Shown piece after piece: positions 8,867 through 18,093 of a DNA stretch of 64,000 bases. Below the pieces are notes generated by a model. The model did not search any database, was not told the DNA's origin, and saw only the letters and a list, made by a program, of their open reading frames with translations. A program made the position numbers and the translations under genes. The DNA is from Chryseobacterium sp. PMSZPI (GTDB lineage Bacteria; Bacteroidota; Bacteroidia; Flavobacteriales; Weeksellaceae). Within the stretch, counting starts at the first letter, position 1. Every line of letters begins with the position of its first letter. The stretch is taken from NCBI RefSeq assembly GCF_002835665.1, contig NZ_PIZV01000074.1, positions 85,508 through 149,507 on the forward strand. Direction: 5' to 3'.

Positions 8867-9817
8867 GTGAAGTTCAGTAAAGAAATCAAAGCTGGTGTAA
8901 TCACACTTCTAGCTATCGTAGGCTTTGTGGTGTTGTTTCAATTTATGAAAGGGAAGAGCCTTTTTACTACCGACAATATATTTTACGCAAAATTTGACAA
9001 TGTGGAGGGATTGGCACAGTCTGCGGCCGTTTCTATTAATGGTCTGAAAGTAGGACAGGTTGATAAGATTATTCCACAGACTGCAAAAGACGGTAAAATT
9101 AGCTTTGTTGTAAAAGTTACGGTTGATAACAAATTCGAATTTTCAAAAAACTCTACGCTGGAAATTTTTGAGCCGGGATTAATGTCCGGTAAAGAAATGA
9201 GAGTAAATCTTGTATATGGAGGAGCTACTGCAAAAGATGGAGATACATTGCACGGTGCTTTTAAATTGGGTATGATGGGAAGTCTTTCTTCTCAGGTAGG
9301 TCCTGTAAAAGATCAACTGCAAGGTGTATTACATAGAGTAGATTCTTTGATGGCTAATGCCAATCAGATCGTAGATGCGCAAAATAGAGCGGAAATCAAA
9401 GCTTTATTAGCTAATCTTAATAAAACAGTAGGAGCATTACAAACTACAGCAGGAAGTGTAAACACCCTGGTAGGACACAATGATCCAAAACTTCAAAAAG
9501 TACTGGATGATGCAAGTCTTACCATGCAAAGCGGAAAAGTGACGTTGGATAAATATGGCAATCTTGCGCAAAGTATTGATACCAAACAATTAAATGCAAC
9601 GATTGCAAGCTTAGATGCCACAGTTGGAAAATTGAATCAGGTAATTGGAGGAATAGACAAAGGAGAGGGAAGTTTGGGTAAACTGATGAAGGATGAGCAA
9701 CTTTACAATAATCTGAATTCAGCTTCATCCAATTTGAATTCATTGATTGAAGATATGAAAGCGAACCCTAAGAGATATATTAATTTCTCTGTTTTCGGTA
9801 AGAACAATAAAGACTAA
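8867..9817 (+). CDS. MlaD/MCE family lipid-transport protein
   Basis: Membrane-anchored periplasmic MCE protein of 316 residues. One N-terminal helix (ITLLAIVGFVVLFQFM, about 12-27) precedes a single MCE domain (about 38-115: FDNVEGLAQSAAVSINGLKVGQV, KNSTLEIFEPGLMSGKEMRV). A long helical tail follows (GVLHRVDSLMANANQIV, LNKTVGALQTTAGSVN). MCE proteins form hexameric rings that shuttle phospholipids between the membranes. Neither the permease nor the ATPase of an Mla system is adjacent. The start is GTG: an upstream in-frame ATG at 8831 is closed off by a TAG. It is 8 bases upstream of the Fe-S gene, so probably co-transcribed. Confidence 0.9.
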   Translation: MKFSKEIKAGVITLLAIVGFVVLFQFMKGKSLFTTDNIFYAKFDNVEGLAQSAAVSINGLKVGQVDKIIPQTAKDGKISFVVKVTVDNKFEFSKNSTLEIFEPGLMSGKEMRVNLVYGGATAKDGDTLHGAFKLGMMGSLSSQVGPVKDQLQGVLHRVDSLMANANQIVDAQNRAEIKALLANLNKTVGALQTTAGSVNTLVGHNDPKLQKVLDDASLTMQSGKVTLDKYGNLAQSIDTKQLNATIASLDATVGKLNQVIGGIDKGEGSLGKLMKDEQLYNNLNSASSNLNSLIEDMKANPKRYINFSVFGKNNKD

Positions 9818-9825
9818 TACGCCTT

Positions 9826-11157
9826 ATGCAGTACATCGATAACATTATTTTCCTGATTTTATTAGTGGCCGGTTTTGGATTGTTTGCCAAAAGCCTCCAA
9901 AAGATCTATAGAAATATCAGATTAGGTCACGAGATTAACAGAAACGACAGAAAATCCGAACGCTGGAATACCATGGCAAGAGTTGCGATGGGACAAAGCA
10001 AAATGGTAAAACGTCCTGTTGCAGGGATTCTGCACGTTTTTGTATACGTAGGTTTTATTATTATCAATATAGAACTTATAGAAATAATCGTCGATGGTTT
10101 GTTTGGAACTCACCGTTTTCTGTCTTCAGTATTCGGAAATGGTTTTTATAGTTTCTTTACGGCTACATTAGAAATTTTAGCCCTTCTTGTAGTGATTGGG
10201 GTTGTTATATTTTTCATCAGAAGAAACTTTTATGGAGTTAAGAGATTAACCATGAAGGAACTTTTCGGATGGCCAAAACACGATGCGAACTGGATTCTTA
10301 TCATAGAATTTGCTTTAATGATGGCTTTCTTCAAAATGAATGCTGCAGATTGGGTTTTACAACAAAGAGGTGTATTACCACAGCTTGGAAGTTTTCCGAT
10401 CAGTTCAACAATTCTGGGTCCGGTTTTCAATAACTTCGGTGACGGATTTTTACACTTTACAGAAAAAGGTGCTTGGTGGTTTCACTTTGTAGGAATTCTT
10501 TTCTTTATGAACTACCTTTATTACTCTAAGCATTTGCATATTATCCTTGCATTTCCAAGTACTTGGTATGCTAACCTTGATAAAAAAGGAAAATTCAATA
10601 ACCTTGATTCTGTAACTAAGGAAATCAAATTAATGATGGACCCTAACGCGGATCCATATGCTGCTCCGGCTGAGGGAGAAGCAGATGCAGCTCCTTCTAA
10701 ATTTGGTGCAGAAGATATTTTTGACCTGAATCAGGTACAATTGCTTAATGCTTATTCATGTACAGAATGTGGACGTTGTACTTCCGTGTGTCCTGCTAAT
10801 ATTACAGGTAAAAAGCTTTCTCCAAGATTGATTCTGATGAAAACCAGAGACAGATTGGAAGAAGTGGGAAGAAATATCGATAAAAACGGAAAGTTCGTTG
10901 ATGATGGGAAAAAGTTATTGAACGACTACATCACCAAAGAAGAGCTTTGGGCTTGTACTACTTGTAATGCGTGTACAGAAGCATGTCCTGTATTGCTTGA
11001 TCCACTTTCTATTATCTTCGAAATGAGAAGATTCCTTGTGATGGAACAGTCTGCTGCTCCACAGGAATTGAATCTGATGATGACAAACGTGGAAAACAAC
11101 GCAGCACCTTGGCAGTATAACCAGGCTGACCGTTTAAATTGGGCAACAGAAAATTAG
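9826..11157 (+). CDS. membrane (Fe-S)-binding oxidoreductase subunit
   Basis: 443-residue protein with about five hydrophobic helices in its first 250 residues and a C-terminal ferredoxin-like domain. Two 4Fe-4S motifs are visible: CTECGRCTSVCP near residue 311 and CTTCNACTEACP near 376. This is the architecture of membrane-bound heterodisulfide-reductase-like or EtfQO-like electron-transfer subunits (nitrate-reductase-gamma-like membrane part plus dicluster domain). The next gene carries the CCG domains that are normally the other half of such enzymes, so the two probably form one quinone-linked complex. The electron donor is not identifiable from sequence. Confidence 0.85.
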   Translation: MQYIDNIIFLILLVAGFGLFAKSLQKIYRNIRLGHEINRNDRKSERWNTMARVAMGQSKMVKRPVAGILHVFVYVGFIIINIELIEIIVDGLFGTHRFLSSVFGNGFYSFFTATLEILALLVVIGVVIFFIRRNFYGVKRLTMKELFGWPKHDANWILIIEFALMMAFFKMNAADWVLQQRGVLPQLGSFPISSTILGPVFNNFGDGFLHFTEKGAWWFHFVGILFFMNYLYYSKHLHIILAFPSTWYANLDKKGKFNNLDSVTKEIKLMMDPNADPYAAPAEGEADAAPSKFGAEDIFDLNQVQLLNAYSCTECGRCTSVCPANITGKKLSPRLILMKTRDRLEEVGRNIDKNGKFVDDGKKLLNDYITKEELWACTTCNACTEACPVLLDPLSIIFEMRRFLVMEQSAAPQELNLMMTNVENNAAPWQYNQADRLNWATEN

Positions 11158-11166
11158 ATAATTAAA

Positions 11167-11240
11167 TCAATTTGAAAATTTGAAAATTGATATAAGTCGA
11201 CTCATTTTCAAATTTCCAAATTCTCACATTTTCAAATTGA
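11167..11240. repeat. imperfect intergenic inverted repeat centred on GTCGAC
   Basis: The left arm TCAATTTGAAAATTTGAAAA and the right arm, ending ATTTTCAAATTGA, are reverse complementary around GTCGAC at 11196-11201, with extra TTTGAAAA-like units in the right arm. It fills nearly all of the 90-base gap between two genes that should be one operon. It resembles dispersed repeats common in flavobacterial genomes (recollection, not searched). Confidence 0.5.
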
Positions 11241-11247
11241 AAAAGAA

Positions 11248-12033
11248 ATGGATTTCAATATAAAAACAATGGCAGAATATGCTGCCGAAGGAAAATCTCC
11301 GGAAGTTTTATTCTGGGTTGGATGCGCTGGTAGCTTCGACGATCGTGCTAAGAAAATTACAAAAGCATTTTGTAAAATTTTAAATAAAATAGGCGTTGAA
11401 TTTGCCGTTCTTGGTCAGGAAGAAAGTTGTACCGGTGATCCTGCAAAAAGAGCCGGAAATGAGTTTGTTTTCCAGATGATGGCTCTTACAAATATTGAAG
11501 TATTGAATGCTTATGAAGTAAAAAAAATAGTGACGGCCTGCCCGCACTGTTTCAATACCCTTAAAAATGAATATCCAAGCCTAGGCGGTAACTATGACGT
11601 TGTTCACCATACCCAATTCCTTAAAACATTAATGGAAGAAGGAAGATTAAAAATCGAAGGTGGGGCATTCAAGGGGAAAAAAATTACTTTCCATGATCCA
11701 TGTTATTTAGGACGTGCGAATGATGAGTATGAAGCACCAAGGATTTTGTTGGAAAAACTGGATGCTGAGCTTGTAGAAATGAAACGTTGCAGAACAAACG
11801 GCCTTTGTTGTGGTGCCGGAGGTGCACAGATGTTTAAAGAACCTGAAAAAGGAAATAAAGACATCAATATCGAGAGAACAGAAGAAGCTTTATCTTTTGA
11901 ACCTAAAGTAATTGCTACCGGATGCCCTTTCTGTAATACCATGATGACAGACGGTGTAAAACATTTTAATAAAAATACCGAAGTTGCTGTAAAAGATATT
12001 GTAGAGCTTCTTGCAGAGGCAGAAGATTTATAA
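11248..12033 (+). CDS. (Fe-S)-binding protein with CCG domains
   Basis: 261-residue cytoplasmic protein with two cysteine-rich CCG domains as in HdrB/GlpC/LutA. The first domain contains EVLFWVGCAGSFDDRAKK and the motif TACPHCFNTLKNEYP near residue 97; the second has HDPCYLGRANDEYEAPR and LCCGAGGAQMF near 186, then GCPFCNTMMTDG. The paired CCG motifs bind a Fe-S cluster. It follows the membrane Fe-S subunit, separated only by the inverted repeat, and supplies the half-enzyme missing there. It ends 60 bases before a strong terminator, which closes the MCE/Fe-S unit. Confidence 0.88.
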   Translation: MDFNIKTMAEYAAEGKSPEVLFWVGCAGSFDDRAKKITKAFCKILNKIGVEFAVLGQEESCTGDPAKRAGNEFVFQMMALTNIEVLNAYEVKKIVTACPHCFNTLKNEYPSLGGNYDVVHHTQFLKTLMEEGRLKIEGGAFKGKKITFHDPCYLGRANDEYEAPRILLEKLDAELVEMKRCRTNGLCCGAGGAQMFKEPEKGNKDINIERTEEALSFEPKVIATGCPFCNTMMTDGVKHFNKNTEVAVKDIVELLAEAEDL

Positions 12034-12093
12034 TCTTATTTAACGAAATTGTATTGTAGACTTCTACAAAGAACATTATACGACATTTACATG

Positions 12094-12127
12094 CAAAATC
12101 CAGGGTTACTCTGGATTTTGTTTTTTT
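12094..12127 (+). terminator. rho-independent terminator of the MCE/Fe-S unit
   Basis: CAAAATCCAG (12094-12103) pairs perfectly with CTGGATTTTG (12111-12120) across a 7-base loop, followed by seven T's to 12127. Confidence 0.92.
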
Positions 12128-12166
12128 ATTCAAAATTGCTGTATATTGCAGTTATATAAAACCAAT

Positions 12167-12982
12167 ATGAGAAGTCTTCTAGCTTCCTTTTTTAAATTTA
12201 TTTTTAAGTTTTCTTTTTTCAGACAAAAGTATTTTGCCTTTCATAAATATATTTTTAAGCCGTACCATCTTTTTAATGGAGTAGATAAAAATATTATATA
12301 TAGAGATTCCTTCAATCTTGATTTAAATCTTAGTGATTGGATTCAACAACAACTTTATTTTCTCGGTGATTATGAAAAAGATGAAATAGACTATCTGTAT
12401 TCTGTTTTAAAGGAAGGTGATGTTTTTATAGATGTTGGAGGCAATATAGGATTGTTTTCACTCAATGCTTCAAAAGTTTTGGGAAATGATGGGAGAGTAT
12501 ATGCTTTTGAAGCTTTCAAACCGAATTATGAGAAATTTTCCAGATATATTACCAATAATAATCTTAAGAATGTTAGTCTAGAACATTTGGCTGTTTCTGA
12601 AGGATCAGGATTCATTGATATATTTTATAATGATAGTTTTGATAATGTGGGAATGGCATCATCTTATATAGAGAACTTTACCACTAAAGAAAAAGTAAAA
12701 TGTCTTAGCTTAGATGATTATGTAAAGAGTCATCAAATTGGAAAGATCGACCTTATTAAAATTGATATTGAAGGTGGAGAGGTTTCAGCATTAAAAGGGA
12801 TGTCACAAATTCTGACCAGTTTTCAGCCTAAAATTATCATAGAAATAAACAATATAACGTTAAAAAGCTCCGGACATAGTGAAGATGAGCTATTACAAAT
12901 ATTGTCTCAAAAAGGCTATTCTAAAACAAAAATTTTAAGTAGGGATGAGGCTTCCTATAATGCAGTATTTGAATGTATCTGA
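12167..12982 (+). CDS. FkbM family methyltransferase
   Basis: 271-residue SAM-dependent methyltransferase. The Rossmann glycine motif reads VFIDVGGNIGLFSL near residue 86, followed by RVYAFEAFKPNYEKF and later KIDLIKIDIEGGEVSALKG, all typical of the FkbM fold. FkbM enzymes O-methylate sugars or small molecules and are frequent in polysaccharide gene clusters. The frame is open from a TTG at 12146, but ATG 12167 (MRSLLASFFKF) is a better start. The gene is AT-rich relative to its left neighbours and sits just after a terminator, so it reads as the left edge of the glycan group. Confidence 0.85.
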   Translation: MRSLLASFFKFIFKFSFFRQKYFAFHKYIFKPYHLFNGVDKNIIYRDSFNLDLNLSDWIQQQLYFLGDYEKDEIDYLYSVLKEGDVFIDVGGNIGLFSLNASKVLGNDGRVYAFEAFKPNYEKFSRYITNNNLKNVSLEHLAVSEGSGFIDIFYNDSFDNVGMASSYIENFTTKEKVKCLSLDDYVKSHQIGKIDLIKIDIEGGEVSALKGMSQILTSFQPKIIIEINNITLKSSGHSEDELLQILSQKGYSKTKILSRDEASYNAVFECI

Positions 12983-13144
12983 TCATTTTCAACTTGTTTG
13001 AATTCATTTACTTTCTGGAGAAAAAGTTGTAATTTTATACTCTGAATAAAAAGGATGTGAAATTGCTATTATCTATGTTGTAGGATTGACAAGGAATAAA
13101 AAAATGTGATTTCATATCGTTTTATGAAAATTAAATATTTGCAT

Positions 13145-13633
13145 ATGAAAATTGAAGAATCTAATATTGTAGAAACGAACGACTATAGAGTTATTATATA
13201 TCCTGCGTCAAGACCATTTGAAACGAAAGAAGCAAAGGTAATTACTGAGAAATTATTTGATTTCCTGGCTACATGGGCTGCTCATGGAAAACCGCTTGCT
13301 TCTTCTTTTAAAATTGAAAAAAATCAGTTTATCATCATATGTGTAGATGAAGAAAAGGAAGTCGCTTCAGGTTGTAGTATTGATGCTCTTGGAAAGATTA
13401 TGAAGGAGATTGATGAAGAATATCAATTGGGGCTATTTGATAGAATGAAAGCTAGTTTTATAGAAAATGGAGAAGTAAAAACACTAAAGCTTCTTGATTT
13501 TAAAACAAAGATCAGAAATGGAGAACTTCCTAAGGAAATTGAGGTTTTTGATTTTTCTAAAAATACCTATTTGGATTTTTTAAGCCATTTTTTACTACCA
13601 TTTGAAAAAAGCTGGGCTTCTTCCATAAAATAA
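13145..13633 (+). CDS. conserved flavobacterial protein of unknown function
   Basis: Soluble protein of 162 residues from ATG 13145 (MKIEESNIVE). Recognisable blocks are YPASRPFE, ATWAAHGKPLASSF, FIIICVDE and ASGCSIDALGKIM. These match a protein widespread in Flavobacteriia that is often labelled 'ABC transporter ATPase', a misleading name because no Walker motif is present. In-frame alternatives at 13106 (GTG) and 13124 (ATG) add residues unlike the family. The invariant Cys in SGCSID suggests an active or redox residue, but that is inference. About 160 bases upstream hold no gene. Confidence 0.7.
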   Translation: MKIEESNIVETNDYRVIIYPASRPFETKEAKVITEKLFDFLATWAAHGKPLASSFKIEKNQFIIICVDEEKEVASGCSIDALGKIMKEIDEEYQLGLFDRMKASFIENGEVKTLKLLDFKTKIRNGELPKEIEVFDFSKNTYLDFLSHFLLPFEKSWASSIK

Positions 13634-13639
13634 ATACTA

Positions 13640-14752
13640 TTGAAAATTCTATTCATTTCTTCATGGTTTCCGAATAAACTTGAACCTACAAATGGTAATT
13701 TTGTGCAGCGCCATGCAGAAGCTGTTGCGTTATTGCATGACGTGGAAATATTACATGCAATAGGAGATCCTTCCCAAAAAGAACAATTTATTTTTGATGA
13801 TTCCGTTAATAATGGTATAAGGACACTTATTGTATATTATAAAGGCTCGAAAAGTTCGGTTCTGAATTTTAAGAATAGAATGTTGGCTTATAAAAAAGGT
13901 TTTTTAAAATTACAAAAACCGGATTTGATACATGGTAATGTATTACACAATTCCATGTTATTTGCCGTTTATTTGAAAGGAAAATATAAAATTCCATTTG
14001 TCATATCAGAACATTGGGCAGATTTTCTTGAAGTAAACAGGGCTAGTCTTAGTTTTACAAGTTTATTGATTGCACGGTTCATAGCCAATAAGGCTTCTTA
14101 CTTGCTTCCTGTAAGTGAAATTCTAATGAAGGATTTAAAGGATTTGAAAATTGGGAAAAAATTCAGGGTAATCGGGAACGTTGTGGATACGGATCTTTTT
14201 TTTCCACAAAACGATCAGAATGATACCTTTATCTTTCTTCACATATCAAATCTTGTTAGTCTCAAGAATCCGGATAAAATGATTGAGGTGGCCGTTCGGC
14301 TTAGAAAAGAATTTCAAAATTTTGAATTTCATATTGGAGGAGACGGGGATATAGAAAGTTTGCAACAGATCATAGAAACGTATAATGCTCAAGAATATAT
14401 TCATGTTTTTGGAGAACTTTCTCATAAAGAAGTTGCAGAGAAAATGAGGAGGAGCGATTGTTTTGTACTTTTCAGTGACTATGAAAGCTTTTGCTGTGTC
14501 CTTCCGGAGTCTCTTTCCTCTGGGGTTCCTGTGATAGCGACAAATGTTGGAGCAATTCCGGAGGTCGTTGGAGAAAATCATGGAATACTCATTGATAAAT
14601 CTGAAGAAAAATTGTACACAGCGATGAAGGAAATGCTCTGTAGACAGTATACTTCATACTCTAAAGAAGAGCTGCATGGGTACGTTGTAGAAAGGTTTTC
14701 TTTATCGAAAATTGCAGAAGAGTTTAATAAGGTTTATAAAAGCGTTATTTAG
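13640..14752 (+). CDS. glycosyltransferase family 4 protein
   Basis: 370-residue GT-B retaining glycosyltransferase. The N-terminal lobe starts MKILFISSWFPNKLEPTNG; the C-terminal lobe contains HISNLVSLKNPDKMIE, HIGGDGDIESL and the ExxxxxxxE motif in ESFCCVLPESLSSGVPVIATN, which contacts the nucleotide-sugar donor. It probably adds a hexose during surface polysaccharide assembly. The start codon is TTG at 13640, 7 bases after the previous stop; no in-frame ATG gives a sensible N-terminus. It precedes the flippase gene in the same direction. Confidence 0.9.
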   Translation: MKILFISSWFPNKLEPTNGNFVQRHAEAVALLHDVEILHAIGDPSQKEQFIFDDSVNNGIRTLIVYYKGSKSSVLNFKNRMLAYKKGFLKLQKPDLIHGNVLHNSMLFAVYLKGKYKIPFVISEHWADFLEVNRASLSFTSLLIARFIANKASYLLPVSEILMKDLKDLKIGKKFRVIGNVVDTDLFFPQNDQNDTFIFLHISNLVSLKNPDKMIEVAVRLRKEFQNFEFHIGGDGDIESLQQIIETYNAQEYIHVFGELSHKEVAEKMRRSDCFVLFSDYESFCCVLPESLSSGVPVIATNVGAIPEVVGENHGILIDKSEEKLYTAMKEMLCRQYTSYSKEELHGYVVERFSLSKIAEEFNKVYKSVI

Positions 14753-14803
14753 AACAGTTATCCATTCAGAAAAGATATTTAGAATTTCCATTAATTAATT
14801 GAA

Positions 14804-16051
14804 ATGAAAAGTTTAAAAGATTTTATCAAAGCATTTTTAAATAATGATGGACAACATGTTTTTATTTCTCTGTTAGTAGCAAAAATATGTGCTTTTTCAG
14901 GTTCTCTTTTTATGATTCGGATTCTATCGGAAAAGGAATTTGGAATGATGAGTATTGTGGCATCTGTTTTTGCAATTTTCGCTCCATTTAGTGGGTTTGG
15001 AAGCCCTCAGAGTCTAATCAGATTCGGATCTTTATGCGGTTCTGAAGAAGAAAAAAAAGAGCTCTCAGCCTATCTTTTTAGAAAAGGCTTTTTTTATCAA
15101 CTTGCGCTGAGTATAGTTTTCTTCTTACTTTCATTTTTATATGTAAGTCATTATTACTACATTTTTTATATATTTTTTTTCTTTACCATTAGGCTGATGG
15201 GTTTTTATTTCCTCAGTCATATACAGTCTAATAGCCGTATTTATCTAAAAAATAAAGAATTTGCGACGGTAAATAATGTAATTAATATCTCAGGATTGTT
15301 GATGATGATCGTATTTTCATTCTTTTGGGGATTGTATGGGTATTTAATCGCTATTGCTATTGCGCCATTTCTATCACTTTTTTGGTACAAAGAGTCTTTA
15401 TGGAAAATAAGAATTTCTTTAAAGAATTTTACATCAAAAGAGATTTGGAATTTTGCTTTACACGCATCAGCAACGGCACTGTTATCAGATGCTCTTTTTT
15501 CAGCAGATATATTGTTATTGAGTTTTTTTACAAACGAGAATGCAGTAGCAAATTACAAAGTTGCATTGCTTATTCCCTCCAATATAATTTTTTTGGCTCT
15601 TTCATTTATGCAAAGTGATTATCCTATTTTGGCCCAAAATTATCGTAATAAAACTTTTCTAACTCATTATATTATCAACTATTATAAGATTTTTGTTCCC
15701 ATTTCTTTGGTTGTACTAGTTGTGGGATATTTTCTTAGTAAAACTATTCTTCAATTGTTTTTTGGTGCTCAGTATACTCATAATTCAATTATATTTTCTT
15801 TGCTTCTCGCGGCATTTTGTGGCAGTATGTTATTAAGAAATCTATATGGAAATTTATTGTCTGCAGTAGGTTTAATGAAAATGAATACATTATATTCGGC
15901 TCTTTCATTGATTCTTTTAGGTCTTATTTCTTATTTTTTAGTGCCGGAGGGAGGTGTTAAAGGTATGGCCGTTTCAATGACTATTGTCTTGACTGTTTCT
16001 GGATTGTTAATGATGTTATCATTCCTGTCTTATCTCAAAAATTTAAAATAA
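14804..16051 (+). CDS. Wzx-like polysaccharide flippase (MOP superfamily)
   Basis: 415-residue membrane protein with about 12 hydrophobic helices. The start, with KDFIKAFLNNDGQHVFISLLVAKICAF then IRILSEKEFGMMSIVASVFA, is typical of O-antigen/teichoic-acid flippases of the MOP superfamily. It should turn lipid-linked oligosaccharide across the inner membrane. The coding sequence is Phe/Ile/Leu-rich and strongly AT-rich. It follows the GT4 gene by 51 bases and precedes the AsnB-like gene. Confidence 0.85.
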   Translation: MKSLKDFIKAFLNNDGQHVFISLLVAKICAFSGSLFMIRILSEKEFGMMSIVASVFAIFAPFSGFGSPQSLIRFGSLCGSEEEKKELSAYLFRKGFFYQLALSIVFFLLSFLYVSHYYYIFYIFFFFTIRLMGFYFLSHIQSNSRIYLKNKEFATVNNVINISGLLMMIVFSFFWGLYGYLIAIAIAPFLSLFWYKESLWKIRISLKNFTSKEIWNFALHASATALLSDALFSADILLLSFFTNENAVANYKVALLIPSNIIFLALSFMQSDYPILAQNYRNKTFLTHYIINYYKIFVPISLVVLVVGYFLSKTILQLFFGAQYTHNSIIFSLLLAAFCGSMLLRNLYGNLLSAVGLMKMNTLYSALSLILLGLISYFLVPEGGVKGMAVSMTIVLTVSGLLMMLSFLSYLKNLK

Positions 16052-16155
16052 AATTTACTTTGTCCCTTATTAAAATCCAATTTTAAAATATAGATCGGAT
16101 TACATCATAAAGTAAAGCCATTTTCCTATTTTTACAAACCTATTTAGACTTCACT

Positions 16156-18054
16156 ATGTGCGGAATCAACGGATATTATTCATTTCATAGAAGTATTTCC
16201 TCTAAAAATATTTTAGAGATGAATCAAGCGATCAGGCATCGGGGACCGGATGATGAAGGATTTTGGCTTTATGAAGAAGGTAAGGGCAGGTCTTTTTCCG
16301 GAATTGATTCCACAGAAATGGTTAAAAATCAATTTCCTGCTTTAGGTACCGAAGATTCAGATATTGCACTAGGATTTCGAAGACTTTCCATTATTGATCT
16401 TTCTGAAAAGGGGCACCAACCTATGCTTTCCGAAAACGAGCAGGTTGTGATTACTTTTAATGGGGAAATCTATAATTTTAAAAAAATAAGAGAGGAACTT
16501 ACCAATCTGGGGTATACTTTTGAAAGTACTTCTGATACGGAAGTTATTTTAAAAGCTTATAAAGAGTGGGGAAGCAAGATATTTGCAAAATTGGATGGGA
16601 TGTTTGCAATTTGTATTGTTGACCTTTCTAAGCAGAGGCTTTTGTTAGCAAGAGATCGGGTTGGAATGAAACCCCTATTTTATTATAAAAGCAAAGATGG
16701 GTTGGTTTGGGCTTCGGAAATAAAAGCTTTGCTGAAAAATGAGCTGGTAAAAGCTGAGCTCAACTGGGATGGAGTTTATACTAATTTCCTTTTTCAGACT
16801 ACTCTTGCGCCCAATACATGTTTTAAAGATATTTTTTCTTTAGAACCGGCTTCTTTTATGACAATCGATTTAAAAAATGGAGAATGTATAACAGAAAAAT
16901 TCTGGAGCTTGCCTTTGGAAGCTACAGAACCTGTTTCTGAGGAGGAAGCAATTAAAAATATAGATTTGTTATTGTCTGAAAGTATCTCAGAGCAATTGTA
17001 TGCGGATGTACCGGTGGCTATTATGATGAGTGGAGGAATAGACTCTACCTTTATTGCTTCCAAATCCAAGCCTTTCAATAAAAGCATCAGTACTTTTACG
17101 ATTTCATATCCTTTTTCTGAGGAGGAAGTTAAAAATGCGTCTTTAGCAGCAAAACATTTTGGTGTTTTACATCAGGTGAAAGAAGTAAGTGATGAAGAAG
17201 TTCTAGGTCAGTTAAAAGAAAATATTCAACATTTTGAAGAACCATATAGCGGTCTTGAAGTACTTATCAATGCTGCAAAGTTTGCTCATGACAATCATTA
17301 TAAAGTCGTTTTGAGCGGAAATGGGGCAGATGAGCTTTTTGGAGGGTATTCCCATACTTTGAAACTTAAGAAGTGGGTATCCATGAAGCGATTTAACTTT
17401 ATCAGGCATTTCGTTTTTACAAAAGATCGATTTTCTGAAAGAGTGAAGAACTATTTCTCTCAGGATTTTATGTTCGATTTTTTTCGCCAGAGTCAGATAA
17501 GTATGAGGCCCTTAGAGTTTAAAAAAATCATTAAACCGGAAATTTATAAGACAATGAATACTAATCTCTCAAAATATCATGCATCGGAATCGAAAAACTA
17601 TTCCGGATATTTTGAATATGATATGCGTTATTCTCTCTCTTCCCACCATGTTTTCCGCGATGACCTGAGTGCGATGAAATATGGTGTTGAATTCCGTTAT
17701 CCTTATTTGAGCAATCGTCTCATTGATTATGTTGCTGCATTACCGGAAAATTTTAGGTTTAATGGAATTCAGAATAAACCTTTATTGCGCAAAACAGCAG
17801 AAAAGAATCTCCCCAAAGAAGTTTTAAATATGCCAAAGAGAGGATTTTCTTTTCCTTTGAACTCCTTTATCAGGAACGAAAAAAAGGTACAGGATTTCAT
17901 TGTTGAAAATTTAGAAAGTTTGAAGAAAAGAAATTTTTTCAATCCCGAAGTTATTGATTTGTGGTGGAATCATCTTGAATATGAGTATGATTGGGTGAAA
18001 ATTTGGCAATTAGTTACTTTTGAATTGTGGTATCAGAAATATTTTGAAAAATAA
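16156..18054 (+). CDS. asnB: asparagine synthase (glutamine-hydrolyzing) family
   Basis: 632-residue class-II glutamine amidotransferase fused to an ATP-PPi synthase domain. Cys2 of MCGINGYYSF is the glutaminase nucleophile once Met is removed; RHRGPDDEGFW and GFRRLSIIDLSEKGHQPM complete the GATase site. The PP-loop reads MMSGGIDSTF near residue 292, and SGNGADELFGGYSH is the conserved synthase block. In polysaccharide clusters such proteins often amidate uronic acids or other glycan carboxyls rather than making free Asn; the neighbouring GT4 and flippase genes make that plausible. Symbol by family only. Confidence 0.85.
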   Translation: MCGINGYYSFHRSISSKNILEMNQAIRHRGPDDEGFWLYEEGKGRSFSGIDSTEMVKNQFPALGTEDSDIALGFRRLSIIDLSEKGHQPMLSENEQVVITFNGEIYNFKKIREELTNLGYTFESTSDTEVILKAYKEWGSKIFAKLDGMFAICIVDLSKQRLLLARDRVGMKPLFYYKSKDGLVWASEIKALLKNELVKAELNWDGVYTNFLFQTTLAPNTCFKDIFSLEPASFMTIDLKNGECITEKFWSLPLEATEPVSEEEAIKNIDLLLSESISEQLYADVPVAIMMSGGIDSTFIASKSKPFNKSISTFTISYPFSEEEVKNASLAAKHFGVLHQVKEVSDEEVLGQLKENIQHFEEPYSGLEVLINAAKFAHDNHYKVVLSGNGADELFGGYSHTLKLKKWVSMKRFNFIRHFVFTKDRFSERVKNYFSQDFMFDFFRQSQISMRPLEFKKIIKPEIYKTMNTNLSKYHASESKNYSGYFEYDMRYSLSSHHVFRDDLSAMKYGVEFRYPYLSNRLIDYVAALPENFRFNGIQNKPLLRKTAEKNLPKEVLNMPKRGFSFPLNSFIRNEKKVQDFIVENLESLKKRNFFNPEVIDLWWNHLEYEYDWVKIWQLVTFELWYQKYFEK

Positions 18055-18080
18055 AAAAGTAGCCTAAAGATTAATATTTT

Positions 18081-18088
18081 TATCTTTG
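18081..18088 (+). promoter_or_regulatory. -7 box abutting a start codon
   Basis: TATCTTTG is a perfect TAnnTTTG box ending only 5 bases before ATG 18094, so transcription would begin at or within a base or two of the start codon. Confidence 0.5.
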
Positions 18089-18093
18089 CTGTA

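Noticed and set aside
15325..15618. 97-codon open frame within the flippase gene
   Set aside because: Shifted reading of a helix-rich gene; Cys/Phe-rich with no domain.
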